49,555 nt of DNA from NCBI GenBank assembly GCA_022564995.1, contig JADFKK010000013.1, positions 1 through 49,555 on the forward strand, written 5' to 3'. The notes under the pieces were generated by a model. The model was not told the origin of the DNA. It did not search any database and was given only the letters and a program-made list of their open reading frames with translations. This DNA comes from Planctomycetota bacterium. Lineage in GTDB: Bacteria > Planctomycetota > Planctomycetia > Pirellulales > JADFKK01. Of the stretch, positions 16,847 through 24,717 are shown one piece after another (position 1 is the stretch's first letter; each line of letters opens with the position of its first letter). The position numbers and the translations under genes were made by a program.

Positions 16847-18436
16847 ATGAACCATCAGCCTAGAATACCTGCGGCATGGCGCGTGTTGGCCCTGGTGATT
16901 GCCGTGACGTGGCTCGGCGGGTGCTCGTCTCAGGACGGCGATTCCAACCCTCTCTCGAATCTGCTCTCGAGAAACTCGCAGCAGCCTGTCTGGAAAAAGT
17001 TCGGCCGGACGTTTTCGAAAAAGCGGCCGGCCACCGAGCAACACGACGGGCTCGACACGGCCCAGCGCGCCGACATCCAACTGGCGATGGCCCGCTCGAT
17101 GGAGCGGCAGGCCGACACGACGCGGACGATGGCCGCCTACCAGGACGTGCTCAAGCTGCAGCCCAACCATCCGGTGGCGACCCATCGACTGGCCGTCCTG
17201 CACGATCGCCTGGGCAATTACGAAGTTTCCGGTCAACTGTTTCGCCGCGCCTTGCAGCTTTCGCCGGGAAACGCCGCAATTTTCGGCGACCTGGGCTACA
17301 GCATGTATCTGCAAGATCGCTGGAGCGAGGCGGAGATGAACCTTCGCCAGGCGATTGCGCTGAATCCGGGCGACCGACGAACGCACAATAACCTTGGCTT
17401 GGTTCTGGCACACGTGGGGGATTCGAACGCCTCGCTCGGCGAATTTCGGCGGGCCGGATGCACGGCCACCGACGCCCACATGAATTTGGCCTATGTGCAA
17501 ACGCTCTATCAAAACTGGCCGCAAGCACGGCGGAACTATCGCCTGGCGCTAAAGGCCGATCCCTCCTCCGACAAGGCCAAGGGCCGGCTGGCGAAGCTCG
17601 AAACCTTGATCGCCAAGGTCGATCCCGCGTCGATGCCGGGGAAGACCTCATCGCGGGCACGCGTGGTCAAGCTTCCTCCGGTCGGCGCGGTCAGGAGGAC
17701 GTCTGCCGCCGAAACCGCGTCGGCGGCCGGCCATACGAAGTCAACCGGACCGATTGCGGCGTTCGTACCCAGGCGGCGCGTGGCAAGAAACTCAGCGAAG
17801 CAGCCGGCGATGAAGCTTTCGCTGAGACAGCCCGCTGCGAGCGTGTCGCCTGGACCGTCCTCCGTCGGAGTTGCTCCGCCGCGGAGTACCGTGAGAGTTT
17901 CCCCTCCGCGACCCGTGATAAAGCCTTCACGACCGCGACACACGATAAGAATTTCGCCGCCACAGCGTAACGTGAAAGTTTCCGCCCCGCAGCCCGCGGC
18001 GATCGTCACTTCGGCGGTCCCGAGAAAAATAGTGCGCCCGCTGCCCTCGAAGGCTCGACGCACGTGGTCCGGGGCCAATCCACCAGCATCTCGGCCCCAG
18101 GCGACGTTTGACGCTTTTCGTTCACCGACGAAAACCGTGTCCAGCCGGAAGATCGCACGGAGATCACCAGCCGAGCCGGTTGCGAAGCTAGCGCCGACCC
18201 GACCTGCGCTGAAAATCGTTTCATCCGAGCCAGTCTCCATGAACTCACCCGTCGGCCCCATCGCGAAGCTTGTGCCTACCACATCACTTCGCAAGTATCA
18301 TGTGCAGCCCGATGACGCACGCGGATGGGTCTCAGACGCGGCGACATCCCAAGAGAATCAATCGGCTCGTCAATTCAGGTCAAACGACTCGCCGACCTCT
18401 ACACGTCACGAGTCGGCGGTTCGATTCAGGCGATGA
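16847..18436 (+). CDS. tadD: TadD-like TPR lipoprotein with Pro/Arg-rich tail
   Basis: The product (529 residues from ATG 16847) starts with a lipoprotein signal peptide ending in the lipobox LGGC (VTWLGGC), so it is probably anchored in the outer membrane. Residues about 60-240 form five to six TPRs (MAAYQDVLKLQPNHPVATH, LSPGNAAIFGDLGYSMYLQD, AIALNPGDRRTHNNLGLVLA). TadD-type TPR lipoproteins are needed for secretin and pilus assembly. Residues about 270-529 are low-complexity, basic and proline-rich, with repeats such as VSPPRP, ISPPQR and SAPQP. This long tail is unusual for TadD and probably unstructured, and may bind peptidoglycan or DNA. In-frame ATGs at 16787 and 16835 would add residues before the signal peptide; 16847 gives the best lipoprotein leader. 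Confidence 0.8.
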   Translation: MNHQPRIPAAWRVLALVIAVTWLGGCSSQDGDSNPLSNLLSRNSQQPVWKKFGRTFSKKRPATEQHDGLDTAQRADIQLAMARSMERQADTTRTMAAYQDVLKLQPNHPVATHRLAVLHDRLGNYEVSGQLFRRALQLSPGNAAIFGDLGYSMYLQDRWSEAEMNLRQAIALNPGDRRTHNNLGLVLAHVGDSNASLGEFRRAGCTATDAHMNLAYVQTLYQNWPQARRNYRLALKADPSSDKAKGRLAKLETLIAKVDPASMPGKTSSRARVVKLPPVGAVRRTSAAETASAAGHTKSTGPIAAFVPRRRVARNSAKQPAMKLSLRQPAASVSPGPSSVGVAPPRSTVRVSPPRPVIKPSRPRHTIRISPPQRNVKVSAPQPAAIVTSAVPRKIVRPLPSKARRTWSGANPPASRPQATFDAFRSPTKTVSSRKIARRSPAEPVAKLAPTRPALKIVSSEPVSMNSPVGPIAKLVPTTSLRKYHVQPDDARGWVSDAATSQENQSARQFRSNDSPTSTRHESAVRFRR

Positions 18437-18962
18437 ATCGCACGGCGAGTTCCTCACGGGTGATGCTCGAATGACTCTGGGGCGAATCTTCGCAAGTTCC
18501 GCGCCGGAAAAAAAATTCCAGCGGCGAAGCGTGGTCGGAAATACGAAATTACCCTTTCCTAGGAGCGGGTCATTTCATCTTTTACGGCGTGTTTCCGCTC
18601 CTTCGGATCGTCGCACGAAATTCCGCATGAACCCCTAAGTTGTTTGACGGCGTGGATTTGGGGGTCGGACCACGCCCACAAGTCCTGGACTGTGGCAGGG
18701 CGAATCTGCTCCAGACTCTGACTCTGGAGACTCTCTCGCCCGTTCAGCAGAAAACCACAGAAACCTGGAAATGCACAATTATCTTTTCCGGTAGCTTGAC
18801 AGGCGTAGCGGCACCATCCATGGTAGGGCCGCCAACGCTGATATTCCTCGTTAGTGCTCCGTTGCGACGGACTCATAACGGCGCGCTTTGTGAGGAAGAA
18901 ACCCCCATGAACCCCTTTGGCAGGATGCCAAATCGCCAGACGGCAGACAGTGGTCCCACGCA
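18437..18962. other. Intergenic stretch before the sigma-54 activator gene
   Basis: These 526 bp carry no credible gene; the frames have atypical composition. Two small palindromes are visible: a 7-bp stem at 18709-18715/18723-18729 (CTCCAGA...TCTGGAG) and TTTGGCA-GGA-TGCCAAA at 18916-18932. The length suggests the activator gene has its own promoter and that the secretin-TPR block is a separate transcript. No -24/-12 or clear -35/-10 site was found. Confidence 0.5.
18916..18932. promoter_or_regulatory. Perfect palindrome (7-3-7) upstream of the activator gene
   Basis: TTTGGCA (18916-18922) and TGCCAAA (18926-18932) form an exact inverted repeat with a 3-bp spacer, ending 30 bp before the ATG of the activator. 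This is the size of an operator for a dimeric regulator and could be autoregulatory, but no protein is known to bind it. Confidence 0.35.
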
Positions 18963-20468
18963 ATGTTCGTCGCCGAAGCATTGCTACTTTGTCGAGACAA
19001 AAATACTACTGAAGCGGTGCATCAAGTCATTGCGTCGGTGGGGAATTGTCGTCTACAGGTCGTTCAGAGCGTTTCGGACGTTCTGTCGATCACGCAGCGG
19101 GTTGACGTCGCGCTGGTCATCATTCACCTGGACGGCTGCGACGATCTTCGGGAGGTCATTTCATTCCTCCAAATGGCTGCTGCTTCGACCGCTCCGCTGG
19201 CCGCTGTGATCATCAGCGATCGCTACGATGCCGAGCAAGAATTGACCGTGATGCGCCATGGCGCGGCCGACTATCTCGTCAGCCCGATCGATTCAACGCG
19301 GCTTGCGCTGCTGGTCGAAGTGCTAACGGTCCAGTCTCGTTTTCGAGGGCAGGATGTCACGGAGCCGCCGAAGCCAGCGTTAAAAGCTTCGGCCGACGAG
19401 GACGATGACTCGTTTTTCCACAGTTCGCCCGCGATGGCCCGGCTTATGCAGCAGGTAGGCAAGGCGGCCGCTGGCGACACGCATATCATGCTGGCTGGCG
19501 AAACCGGGTCCGGCAAGACGCGGCTCGCCCGATTGATCCACCAACTTTCGCCCCGCGCCAAGAAGCCGTATTTCGTGATCAATTGTGCCGCGCTGCCGAT
19601 TTCCCTAATCGAGAGTGAGTTGTTTGGCCACGTTCAGGGAGCGTTTACCGGTGCCGATCGAGATCGGGTGGGCAAGTTTGCCGAGGCGGCCGATGGCACG
19701 CTGCTGCTCGACGACATCGACGTGTTACCGTTAGCGGCTCAAGGCAAGTTGCTGCAGGCCGTTGACGAAGGGACGTTCACGGCGGTCGGTTCCAATCGGC
19801 GTCTGAGGGCGAAGGCCCGCCTGATCACGGCAAGCAATCGATCGCTGATCGAAGAGGTCAAGGCGGGTCGTTTTCGTGCCGACCTGCTCTATCGCCTGAA
19901 TATCGTTGAGTTTCGTCTACCTCCGCTGCGCGAGCGTCGTGGCGAGATTCGCGAATTAGCCGAGCGCTTCACAGCCAGCTTTGCAGCGCAAGGTGGCCGG
20001 AGCAGTCCGCATCTTGCCCCAGAAACGATACGCATACTGGAGTCGTACCACTGGCCGGGTAACGTCCGCGAACTGCATAACGCGCTGCGCCGTGGCGTCA
20101 CCCTTTGCAGCGGCGATACGATTCTGCCCGTTGACTTACCCGAGGCGGTCTGGTCGGCGGCGGTTCCACCGAATCCTGGTTCGTCACCCGAGCCCGCTGC
20201 CGCCGACAGCGGGCCCGTCGAGCATCTCTCCGGGCCACGGCCAAGCGAAGCTCGTGGTCTTCTTGCCGACGAGTCGTTTTGCCTCAATCCGCTGCTGCCG
20301 CCCGACCTTTCTCCGTTGGCCCAGGCAAGAATTCAAGCGGAGATTCAGTGCATTGTCGAGATGTTGGCGAAGAACAAGAACAATCGCTCACGTACGGCCG
20401 AGGATCTGGGGATCAGTCGCGTCGCGCTGTACAAGAAGCTTCACCGCTACGGCCTCATGCCTTCTTAG
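18963..20468 (+). CDS. Sigma-54-dependent transcriptional activator with degenerate receiver domain
   Basis: The 501-residue protein has three parts. A receiver-like domain (about residues 1-120) lacks the normal phosphorylation residues: the acceptor Asp position is Ile/His (VALVIIHLDG) and the conserved Lys is Ser (DYLVSPID). An AAA+ domain (about 155-390) has Walker A GETGSGKT, the sigma-54 contact motif GAFTGA, Walker B TLLLDDID, and the arginine region RFRADLLYRLN. The C-terminus has a Fis-type HTH (about 470-500, NNRSRTAEDLGISRVALYKK). Such proteins bind upstream sites and open -24/-12 promoters by ATP hydrolysis. It lies 489 bp before flp1, whose promoter region has a -24/-12 element, so it very likely controls the pilus operon. 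Activity would have to be set by something other than canonical phosphorylation. The Shine-Dalgarno is weak. Confidence 0.93.
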   Translation: MFVAEALLLCRDKNTTEAVHQVIASVGNCRLQVVQSVSDVLSITQRVDVALVIIHLDGCDDLREVISFLQMAAASTAPLAAVIISDRYDAEQELTVMRHGAADYLVSPIDSTRLALLVEVLTVQSRFRGQDVTEPPKPALKASADEDDDSFFHSSPAMARLMQQVGKAAAGDTHIMLAGETGSGKTRLARLIHQLSPRAKKPYFVINCAALPISLIESELFGHVQGAFTGADRDRVGKFAEAADGTLLLDDIDVLPLAAQGKLLQAVDEGTFTAVGSNRRLRAKARLITASNRSLIEEVKAGRFRADLLYRLNIVEFRLPPLRERRGEIRELAERFTASFAAQGGRSSPHLAPETIRILESYHWPGNVRELHNALRRGVTLCSGDTILPVDLPEAVWSAAVPPNPGSSPEPAAADSGPVEHLSGPRPSEARGLLADESFCLNPLLPPDLSPLAQARIQAEIQCIVEMLAKNKNNRSRTAEDLGISRVALYKKLHRYGLMPS

Positions 20469-20578
20469 CATGATCTCTGCGTTATCGGTCGTCTGACGGA
20501 GTGGAGTGCTTCCGCTGCGCGCGAGGCTGCCCCGATGACGCTGCCCCAGAAATTGCTAGGGGCGACCGTTAGAGACGA

Positions 20579-20644
20579 GGTGTCAACCAATCATTAGCGC
20601 GCACGGTTTGGTTTACAGTTTTCCGTAAAGGTGAGGTTGACACC
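20579..20644. promoter_or_regulatory. Candidate upstream activator site: 10-bp inverted pair
   Basis: GGTGTCAACC (20579-20588) and GGTTGACACC (20635-20644) are perfect inverted copies with their centres 56 bp apart, about 165-230 bp upstream of the -24/-12 site. Enhancer-binding activators usually bind such distal inverted sites. They lie in the 489-bp gene-free stretch 20469-20957, which otherwise contains the promoter and a leader of about 120 bases. The link to the activator encoded next door is inference. Confidence 0.5.
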
Positions 20645-20807
20645 CGGTCGTTCTGGCAGGCTGGCCAAATGTGGCGAGCGGTTTCTTTGGAAAGCAAGTT
20701 TTGCCAGCCGCCAGGATGCGCAAAGTGTTGGCGGGGTTGGTTTTTCGTTTGCCCGTCGGTGATTTTCGTTGACCGATCCTCAGCAACCCACCGTTGATTG
20801 TGCGTGT

Positions 20808-20823
20808 TGGCATGTGCGTTGCT
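20808..20823 (+). promoter_or_regulatory. Sigma-54 (-24/-12) promoter of the flp1 operon
   Basis: TGGCATGTGCGTTGCT matches the consensus TGGCACRNNNNTTGCW at all positions but one, and the invariant GG (20809-20810) and GC (20821-20822) have the required 10-bp gap. Transcription would start near 20834, giving a leader of about 124 bases before the flp1 ATG at 20958. The next gene upstream encodes a sigma-54 activator, which supports the call. Confidence 0.8.
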
Positions 20824-20957
20824 ATAGAGGTCGCCACATCACAAGGCAGAGTGGCCGGGTGCCTGAAGGGATACATTTGAGCCGCTAGTGCCGGCGCAGC
20901 CTGCCTGAGATTGACGTGAGTTGTTTCCAATTTTCTTTTGCTGTAGGAGAATTTGCG

Positions 20958-21131
20958 ATGAGAAAGATTCTTGTGAAGGTCGTGAAGCGGTTCGTGCGCG
21001 AAGAAGATGCCCCGACCGCTGTCGAGTACGGCTTGATGGTTGCCTTGATCGCGGTTGTTGTGATCGCTGGTGCGACCGCTTTGGGCACCAGCACCCTCGG
21101 TGTGTTCAACGCCGTAGCCGCCGCGATTTAG
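20958..21131 (+). CDS. flp: Flp-type pilin 1 (major Tad pilin)
   Basis: The 57-residue prepilin starts at ATG 20958 with Shine-Dalgarno AGGAGA (20945-20950) seven bases ahead. It has a basic leader (MRKILVKVVKRFVREEDA), then the Flp motif PTAVEYGLMVALIAVVVIAG with the Glu and Tyr needed for processing and assembly, and a short polar tail. CpaA cleaves the leader and Flp subunits polymerise into the pilus. The residue before the expected cleavage site is Ala rather than the usual Gly. This is the only pilin with its own -24/-12 promoter and a hairpin right after the gene, so it is probably the most abundant. Two paralogues lie at the far end of the operon. Confidence 0.95.
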   Translation: MRKILVKVVKRFVREEDAPTAVEYGLMVALIAVVVIAGATALGTSTLGVFNAVAAAI

Positions 21132-21168
21132 CGGTAGCAAGCTGGTTAAGATGTCAGGGAAAGCGCAC

Positions 21169-21198
21169 GGGTTCCCCTCCTAACTTGGAGGGGAATCC
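21169..21198 (+). terminator. Strong hairpin after flp1 (attenuator or mRNA stabiliser)
   Basis: Bases 21172-21180 (TTCCCCTCC) pair perfectly with 21187-21195 (GGAGGGGAA) around a TAACTT loop; a G.U and two further G-C pairs extend the stem to 12 bp. There is no U-run behind it, so a partial terminator or 3'-end protector is more likely than a full stop. It lies between flp1 and cpaA, which explains how pilin mRNA could exceed assembly-gene mRNA. Confidence 0.75.
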
Positions 21199-21319
21199 GT
21201 CGCTTCATCTTGCCCGGCGACGCATATTCTTTCCACAGGTTTGCGAGGTTCCCGTCGATCGTCGCGACAACAAAGCGTTGCGTCGGTTGCGTGCTGGTTA
21301 CCTATCTAGGGAAATGAAA

Positions 21320-21907
21320 ATGGTTGGAGAAAGCGCACTGCCTGCCCTCGTTCTCCTGGTGGCTTCTGCGATCGCAGCAATCACGGATGTGTGGAGATTC
21401 AAGGTATACAACGTCCTGACGATCCCTCTGCTGCTGTCGGGGCTTGGTTATCAGGCAATCGCCGGCGGTCTGGACGGCCACGGCGGTGCGGAGGCTTTCC
21501 TCAGCGGACTGGCCGGCGCGATGTTTGGCTTCGTGGTGTTCGTGATGCCGTATTTGTTTGGAGCGGTGGGAGCGGGCGACGTGAAGTTTTTGGTTGCCAT
21601 CGGAGCTTGGCTGGGCATGCCGCTGATCGCGAATGTTGCGCTCATCGGCTGCATCCTAGCGGGATTCTATTCGGTCGGAGTGATGGTTTATTACGGGCGA
21701 TTCAAAGCGACGTGGACGAATGTGATGATTCTGTTTTACCGCTTCAAGGCCACTTGGCGACTTGTTCGTTCCAGTAGCCAGGCGGCGGGCATGGCAAGCG
21801 TTCAGGAAATGGCGAAAAAACCGGACCGCAGGCGCCGGCTCATTCCGTTCTCGGCAATGATGACGTTGGGCTTGGTTATCACGCTGATTTGGCGTGCGTG
21901 GCACTGA
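21320..21907 (+). CDS. cpaA: Tad prepilin peptidase CpaA/TadV (A24 aspartic protease)
   Basis: The 195-residue membrane protein has the A24 peptidase layout: the first catalytic Asp in AAITDVWRFKVYNVLTIPLL (about residues 16-35) and the second in AVGAGDVKFLVAIGAWLGMP (about 75-94, GxGD). Hydrophobic segments around them form about five membrane spans. It cleaves Flp and TadE-type prepilins on the cytoplasmic side. Like other TadV proteins it lacks the N-terminal methylase domain of PilD. The C-terminal 40 residues, with a basic cytoplasmic stretch (KKPDRRRR) and a last hydrophobic helix, extend it slightly beyond typical TadV (about 170). ATG 21320 has AGGGA seven bases ahead; ATG 21314 is too close to it. 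Confidence 0.93.
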   Translation: MVGESALPALVLLVASAIAAITDVWRFKVYNVLTIPLLLSGLGYQAIAGGLDGHGGAEAFLSGLAGAMFGFVVFVMPYLFGAVGAGDVKFLVAIGAWLGMPLIANVALIGCILAGFYSVGVMVYYGRFKATWTNVMILFYRFKATWRLVRSSSQAAGMASVQEMAKKPDRRRRLIPFSAMMTLGLVITLIWRAWH

Positions 21908-21968
21908 ACCAACGCCACCAGCCCGGGAAAAACTCAACTTATTGAACTTTTTGAAGGGGATGCATCAC

Positions 21969-23561
21969 ATGGGCGCTCGAACTGTTGTCGTCATCGTTCT
22001 TTCTTTGGTTTGCGGCCTGGCCGCGGTCTTGGGAGTCAGCCAGCTGCGCAAAAACGGTGGATCCGCGGAGGAGGTCGAAACGGTTCCCGTGGTGGTCGCC
22101 GCGCTCGACATGAAACTCAGCGTCGTGGTGACCGAGAAGGACGTTGAAATCAAACAGATGCCCGAGGAGTGGGTGCCTGAGGGCTCCTTCAGCACTATCG
22201 AAGAGGTTCTCGAAAGGACTTGTCTCACGGACCTGACGCAAGGTGACGCATTGACCGAGAAAAAGCTATCAGTTCTCGGATCGGGACGAGGCCTCGCTGC
22301 GCTGATTCCGCCCGGCATGCGCGCCTTTTCGATTCACACCCCTACGGTTGGCTCCGGCGTCGCCGGATTTGTCATGCCCGGCAACAAGGTCGACGTATTG
22401 CTGTACATCGCCGGCAAACAGGGGTCCAATGACGTGATCGCTGGCGGCAGCATTACGACGCTGCTGGAGTTCGTCACCGTGCTGGCCGTTGACGGGAACG
22501 TCTCCGCTCCGTCGGACGACGAGTTGAATAAAAAGAAGACGACGCGTACCGTGACCCTGACGGTCACACCAGACCAGGCCAACAAGTTGAGTCTCGCTCA
22601 GAAGAAAGGGACGCTCGACCTGACCTTGCGCAACACGGCCGACGTCGAAACGATGACGGGGCGGACCGTGAGAATGTTCGATCTCCAGTTTCCGCAGGAG
22701 GCGCTGGAAAATAGCACCGAAGACGCGTCGGAAGATACCGAACTGGTCGTGGTTGCGGCGCTGGACATCCGCCGCGGCGTGCAGATCGCGAAAAACGTGA
22801 TCGTCTTGCGCCGCTGGCCGAAGACGATGATCCCCGAGGGAGCCGTTCGATCGCTCGATGACGCGATTGGTCGCGTCGTGAAAGATTCGTTGCTTCGAAA
22901 TGATCCGTTGATCGACAGCGAACTGGTCGGAAAGAAAGGTGGCCGCGGCGGACTCACCCCGCTGATTCCCAAGGGAATGCGGGCCTATACGGTTCTCACC
23001 GAGACGATCGCCTCCGGCGTCGGCGGCTTCGTCCGGCCGGGCGATCGGGTCGACGTCTTGCTGACGGTAAAGGACTTAGACGTACTGGTCTCAGAGACCG
23101 TTGTTGGCGGCAGAACCGGGCACCGGAACGAGTACGGCGGAGGCACAGCGACGACCTTGCTGCAGAACGTCGAGGTTCTTGCCGTCGACCAGCGGCTCGA
23201 CGCGCAAACGGCCGATAAAGTCGATCCAAACGAACGGCTGAAATCGGTGACGCTGTTGGTCACTCCCGACGATGCGAATAAGTTGAGTCTGTCTGAGGTG
23301 AGCGGGAAGCTTCATCTTTCACTTCGGGCCGAGGAAGATGACACAATCGCAAAAATCAATCCGGTAACGATAGCGCAACTGCGGCTTATCCAGGTGATTG
23401 CTAAAAGCGAACTCGAGGCAACCGAGGTACAGCCCGCCAAGAGTGGCGGAGCATGGCTGCGCATCCGAACCCTCTACGGAAGGCAAAACAGCGAGGTTCG
23501 CGTTTACCGGCCGATTTCGACCACACCCATTAACGCCGGCGCCGACGGAAAGGCAGAATAG
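21969..23561 (+). CDS. cpaB: Tad pilus assembly protein CpaB/RcpC with doubled SAF-RcpC module
   Basis: The 530-residue protein has an N-terminal membrane anchor (VVVIVLSLVCGLAAVLGVSQ) and two complete CpaB modules. Module 1: SAF domain PVVVAALDMKLSVVVTEKDV (about residues 40-60), then IPPGMRAFSIHT, NKVDVLL and LTVTPDQANKLSLAQ. Module 2 repeats it: LVVVAALDIRRGVQIAKNVI, IPKGMRAYTVLT, DRVDVLL and LLVTPDDANKLSLSE. Ordinary CpaB has a single module of about 270 residues. CpaB/RcpC works in the periplasm with the secretin and is thought to touch peptidoglycan or modify the pilus. The start at 21969 has GAAGGGG nine bases ahead; ATG 21960 abuts that site. It overlaps nothing and follows cpaA by about 60 bp. 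Confidence 0.92.
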   Translation: MGARTVVVIVLSLVCGLAAVLGVSQLRKNGGSAEEVETVPVVVAALDMKLSVVVTEKDVEIKQMPEEWVPEGSFSTIEEVLERTCLTDLTQGDALTEKKLSVLGSGRGLAALIPPGMRAFSIHTPTVGSGVAGFVMPGNKVDVLLYIAGKQGSNDVIAGGSITTLLEFVTVLAVDGNVSAPSDDELNKKKTTRTVTLTVTPDQANKLSLAQKKGTLDLTLRNTADVETMTGRTVRMFDLQFPQEALENSTEDASEDTELVVVAALDIRRGVQIAKNVIVLRRWPKTMIPEGAVRSLDDAIGRVVKDSLLRNDPLIDSELVGKKGGRGGLTPLIPKGMRAYTVLTETIASGVGGFVRPGDRVDVLLTVKDLDVLVSETVVGGRTGHRNEYGGGTATTLLQNVEVLAVDQRLDAQTADKVDPNERLKSVTLLVTPDDANKLSLSEVSGKLHLSLRAEEDDTIAKINPVTIAQLRLIQVIAKSELEATEVQPAKSGGAWLRIRTLYGRQNSEVRVYRPISTTPINAGADGKAE

Positions 23562-23573
23562 GTCAGACCATCC

Positions 23574-24683
23574 ATGCGAGTCATCGTGGCAAGTGATAAC
23601 GAGGCGGTCTCCGGGAGCATTCGTCAATTGCTTCAGGTGCGCGGATACGAGTGTTCGGCGGCGAGCGTGGTGCCGCTGCATCAGGCCGTTGACCGCACGG
23701 TTCGACAAAAGCCGGAGGTCTTGGTGCTTGTCGTGCCGGACAACCCGGCCAACGCTTTCGGCGTGCTCCGCGAGGTGCGTAGCATGACGCAGGCGCGGGT
23801 GCTGGTCGTCGGTCCGGCTTCCGATGCTCAACTCATCCTGCAGGTCATGCGGGAGGGTGCCCATCAGTATCTGGATCGGAACCAACTGGTCCTCGAGCTG
23901 ACATCGGCGCTGCAGCGGCTGGCCGCCGACGGCGCTCCCCGCGCGCGGCGCGGTCACATGATCTCGGTGCTTGGACCCAGCGGGGGATGCGGATCGAGCA
24001 CCCTGGCGGTGAACGTCGCGACCGTGCTGGCCAAGGTACATGGACAGTGTGGCCTGTTCGATCTCAAGCTCGAATCGGGGGATTTGGCCACGCTGCTCGA
24101 TTTGGACCCCGCCCACTCGCTAGCAGATTTTTGCAGCAATGTTTCGCGAATGGACATGCGGATGTTCGATCAATGCCTGGCGAACCACCCCAGCGGCGTG
24201 CGCTTGTTGGCGGCGCCCGACTCGATCGACGATGCGACCCAGGTCACGCCGCAGAGCGTACGCAAGGCCTTAAGCATGGCCCGCGACGTGTTCTCGTATG
24301 TTGTCGTCGACATGGACCATACCTACGGCGACGTGCAGGCGCAGTCATTGTTTCAATCGAACGTAATTCTGTTGGTGATGCGGCTCGAATTTGCGGCGCT
24401 GCGGCACGTCCGTCGCACGCTTTCTTACCTCAAGAAGCTCGGGATTACCACCGACCGCGTGTGCCTCGTGGTGAATCGTTTTCGCAAGTCCAAAGAGTTG
24501 AGAATCTCGCAGGTGGAAGACGCCTTGGGCATCCGCGTAAAACACACCATCCCGGATGATCCCCGCACCGTCGGGCGGGCAAACAACAAGGGGGTTCCGT
24601 TCGTTTTGGATCGACCCTCGACGGCCGTATCTCGCTCCCTGGTTGACGTGAGCAGCAGCGTCAACGGAGCGTATCCGTCATGA
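23574..24683 (+). CDS. cpaE: CpaE/TadZ, ParA/MinD-like ATPase with pseudo-receiver domain
   Basis: The 369-residue protein has an N-terminal receiver-like domain (about residues 1-115) whose acceptor Asp is missing (VLVLVVPDNPANAF) and whose Lys is absent, as in other TadZ proteins. A MinD-type domain follows (about 127-365), with the deviant Walker A GPSGGCGSSTLAVN in place of GKGGxGKT and the Walker B-like YVVVDMDHTYGD. TadZ proteins mark the cell pole and recruit the pilus machinery. The missing signature Lys suggests weak or no ATPase activity, as reported for TadZ relatives. It starts 13 bp after cpaB, so the two are likely translated in sequence. The start ATG 23574 has only a poor ribosome-binding site. 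Confidence 0.92.
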   Translation: MRVIVASDNEAVSGSIRQLLQVRGYECSAASVVPLHQAVDRTVRQKPEVLVLVVPDNPANAFGVLREVRSMTQARVLVVGPASDAQLILQVMREGAHQYLDRNQLVLELTSALQRLAADGAPRARRGHMISVLGPSGGCGSSTLAVNVATVLAKVHGQCGLFDLKLESGDLATLLDLDPAHSLADFCSNVSRMDMRMFDQCLANHPSGVRLLAAPDSIDDATQVTPQSVRKALSMARDVFSYVVVDMDHTYGDVQAQSLFQSNVILLVMRLEFAALRHVRRTLSYLKKLGITTDRVCLVVNRFRKSKELRISQVEDALGIRVKHTIPDDPRTVGRANNKGVPFVLDRPSTAVSRSLVDVSSSVNGAYPS

Positions 24684-24717
24684 GACAGCGACTTGAATCC
24701 AACTCCAGGTGAGAATC

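Noticed and set aside
20687..20710. Second -24/-12-like site (TTTGGAAAGCAAGTTTTGCC)
   Set aside because: The GG and GC are 12 bp apart, but sigma-54 needs 10.
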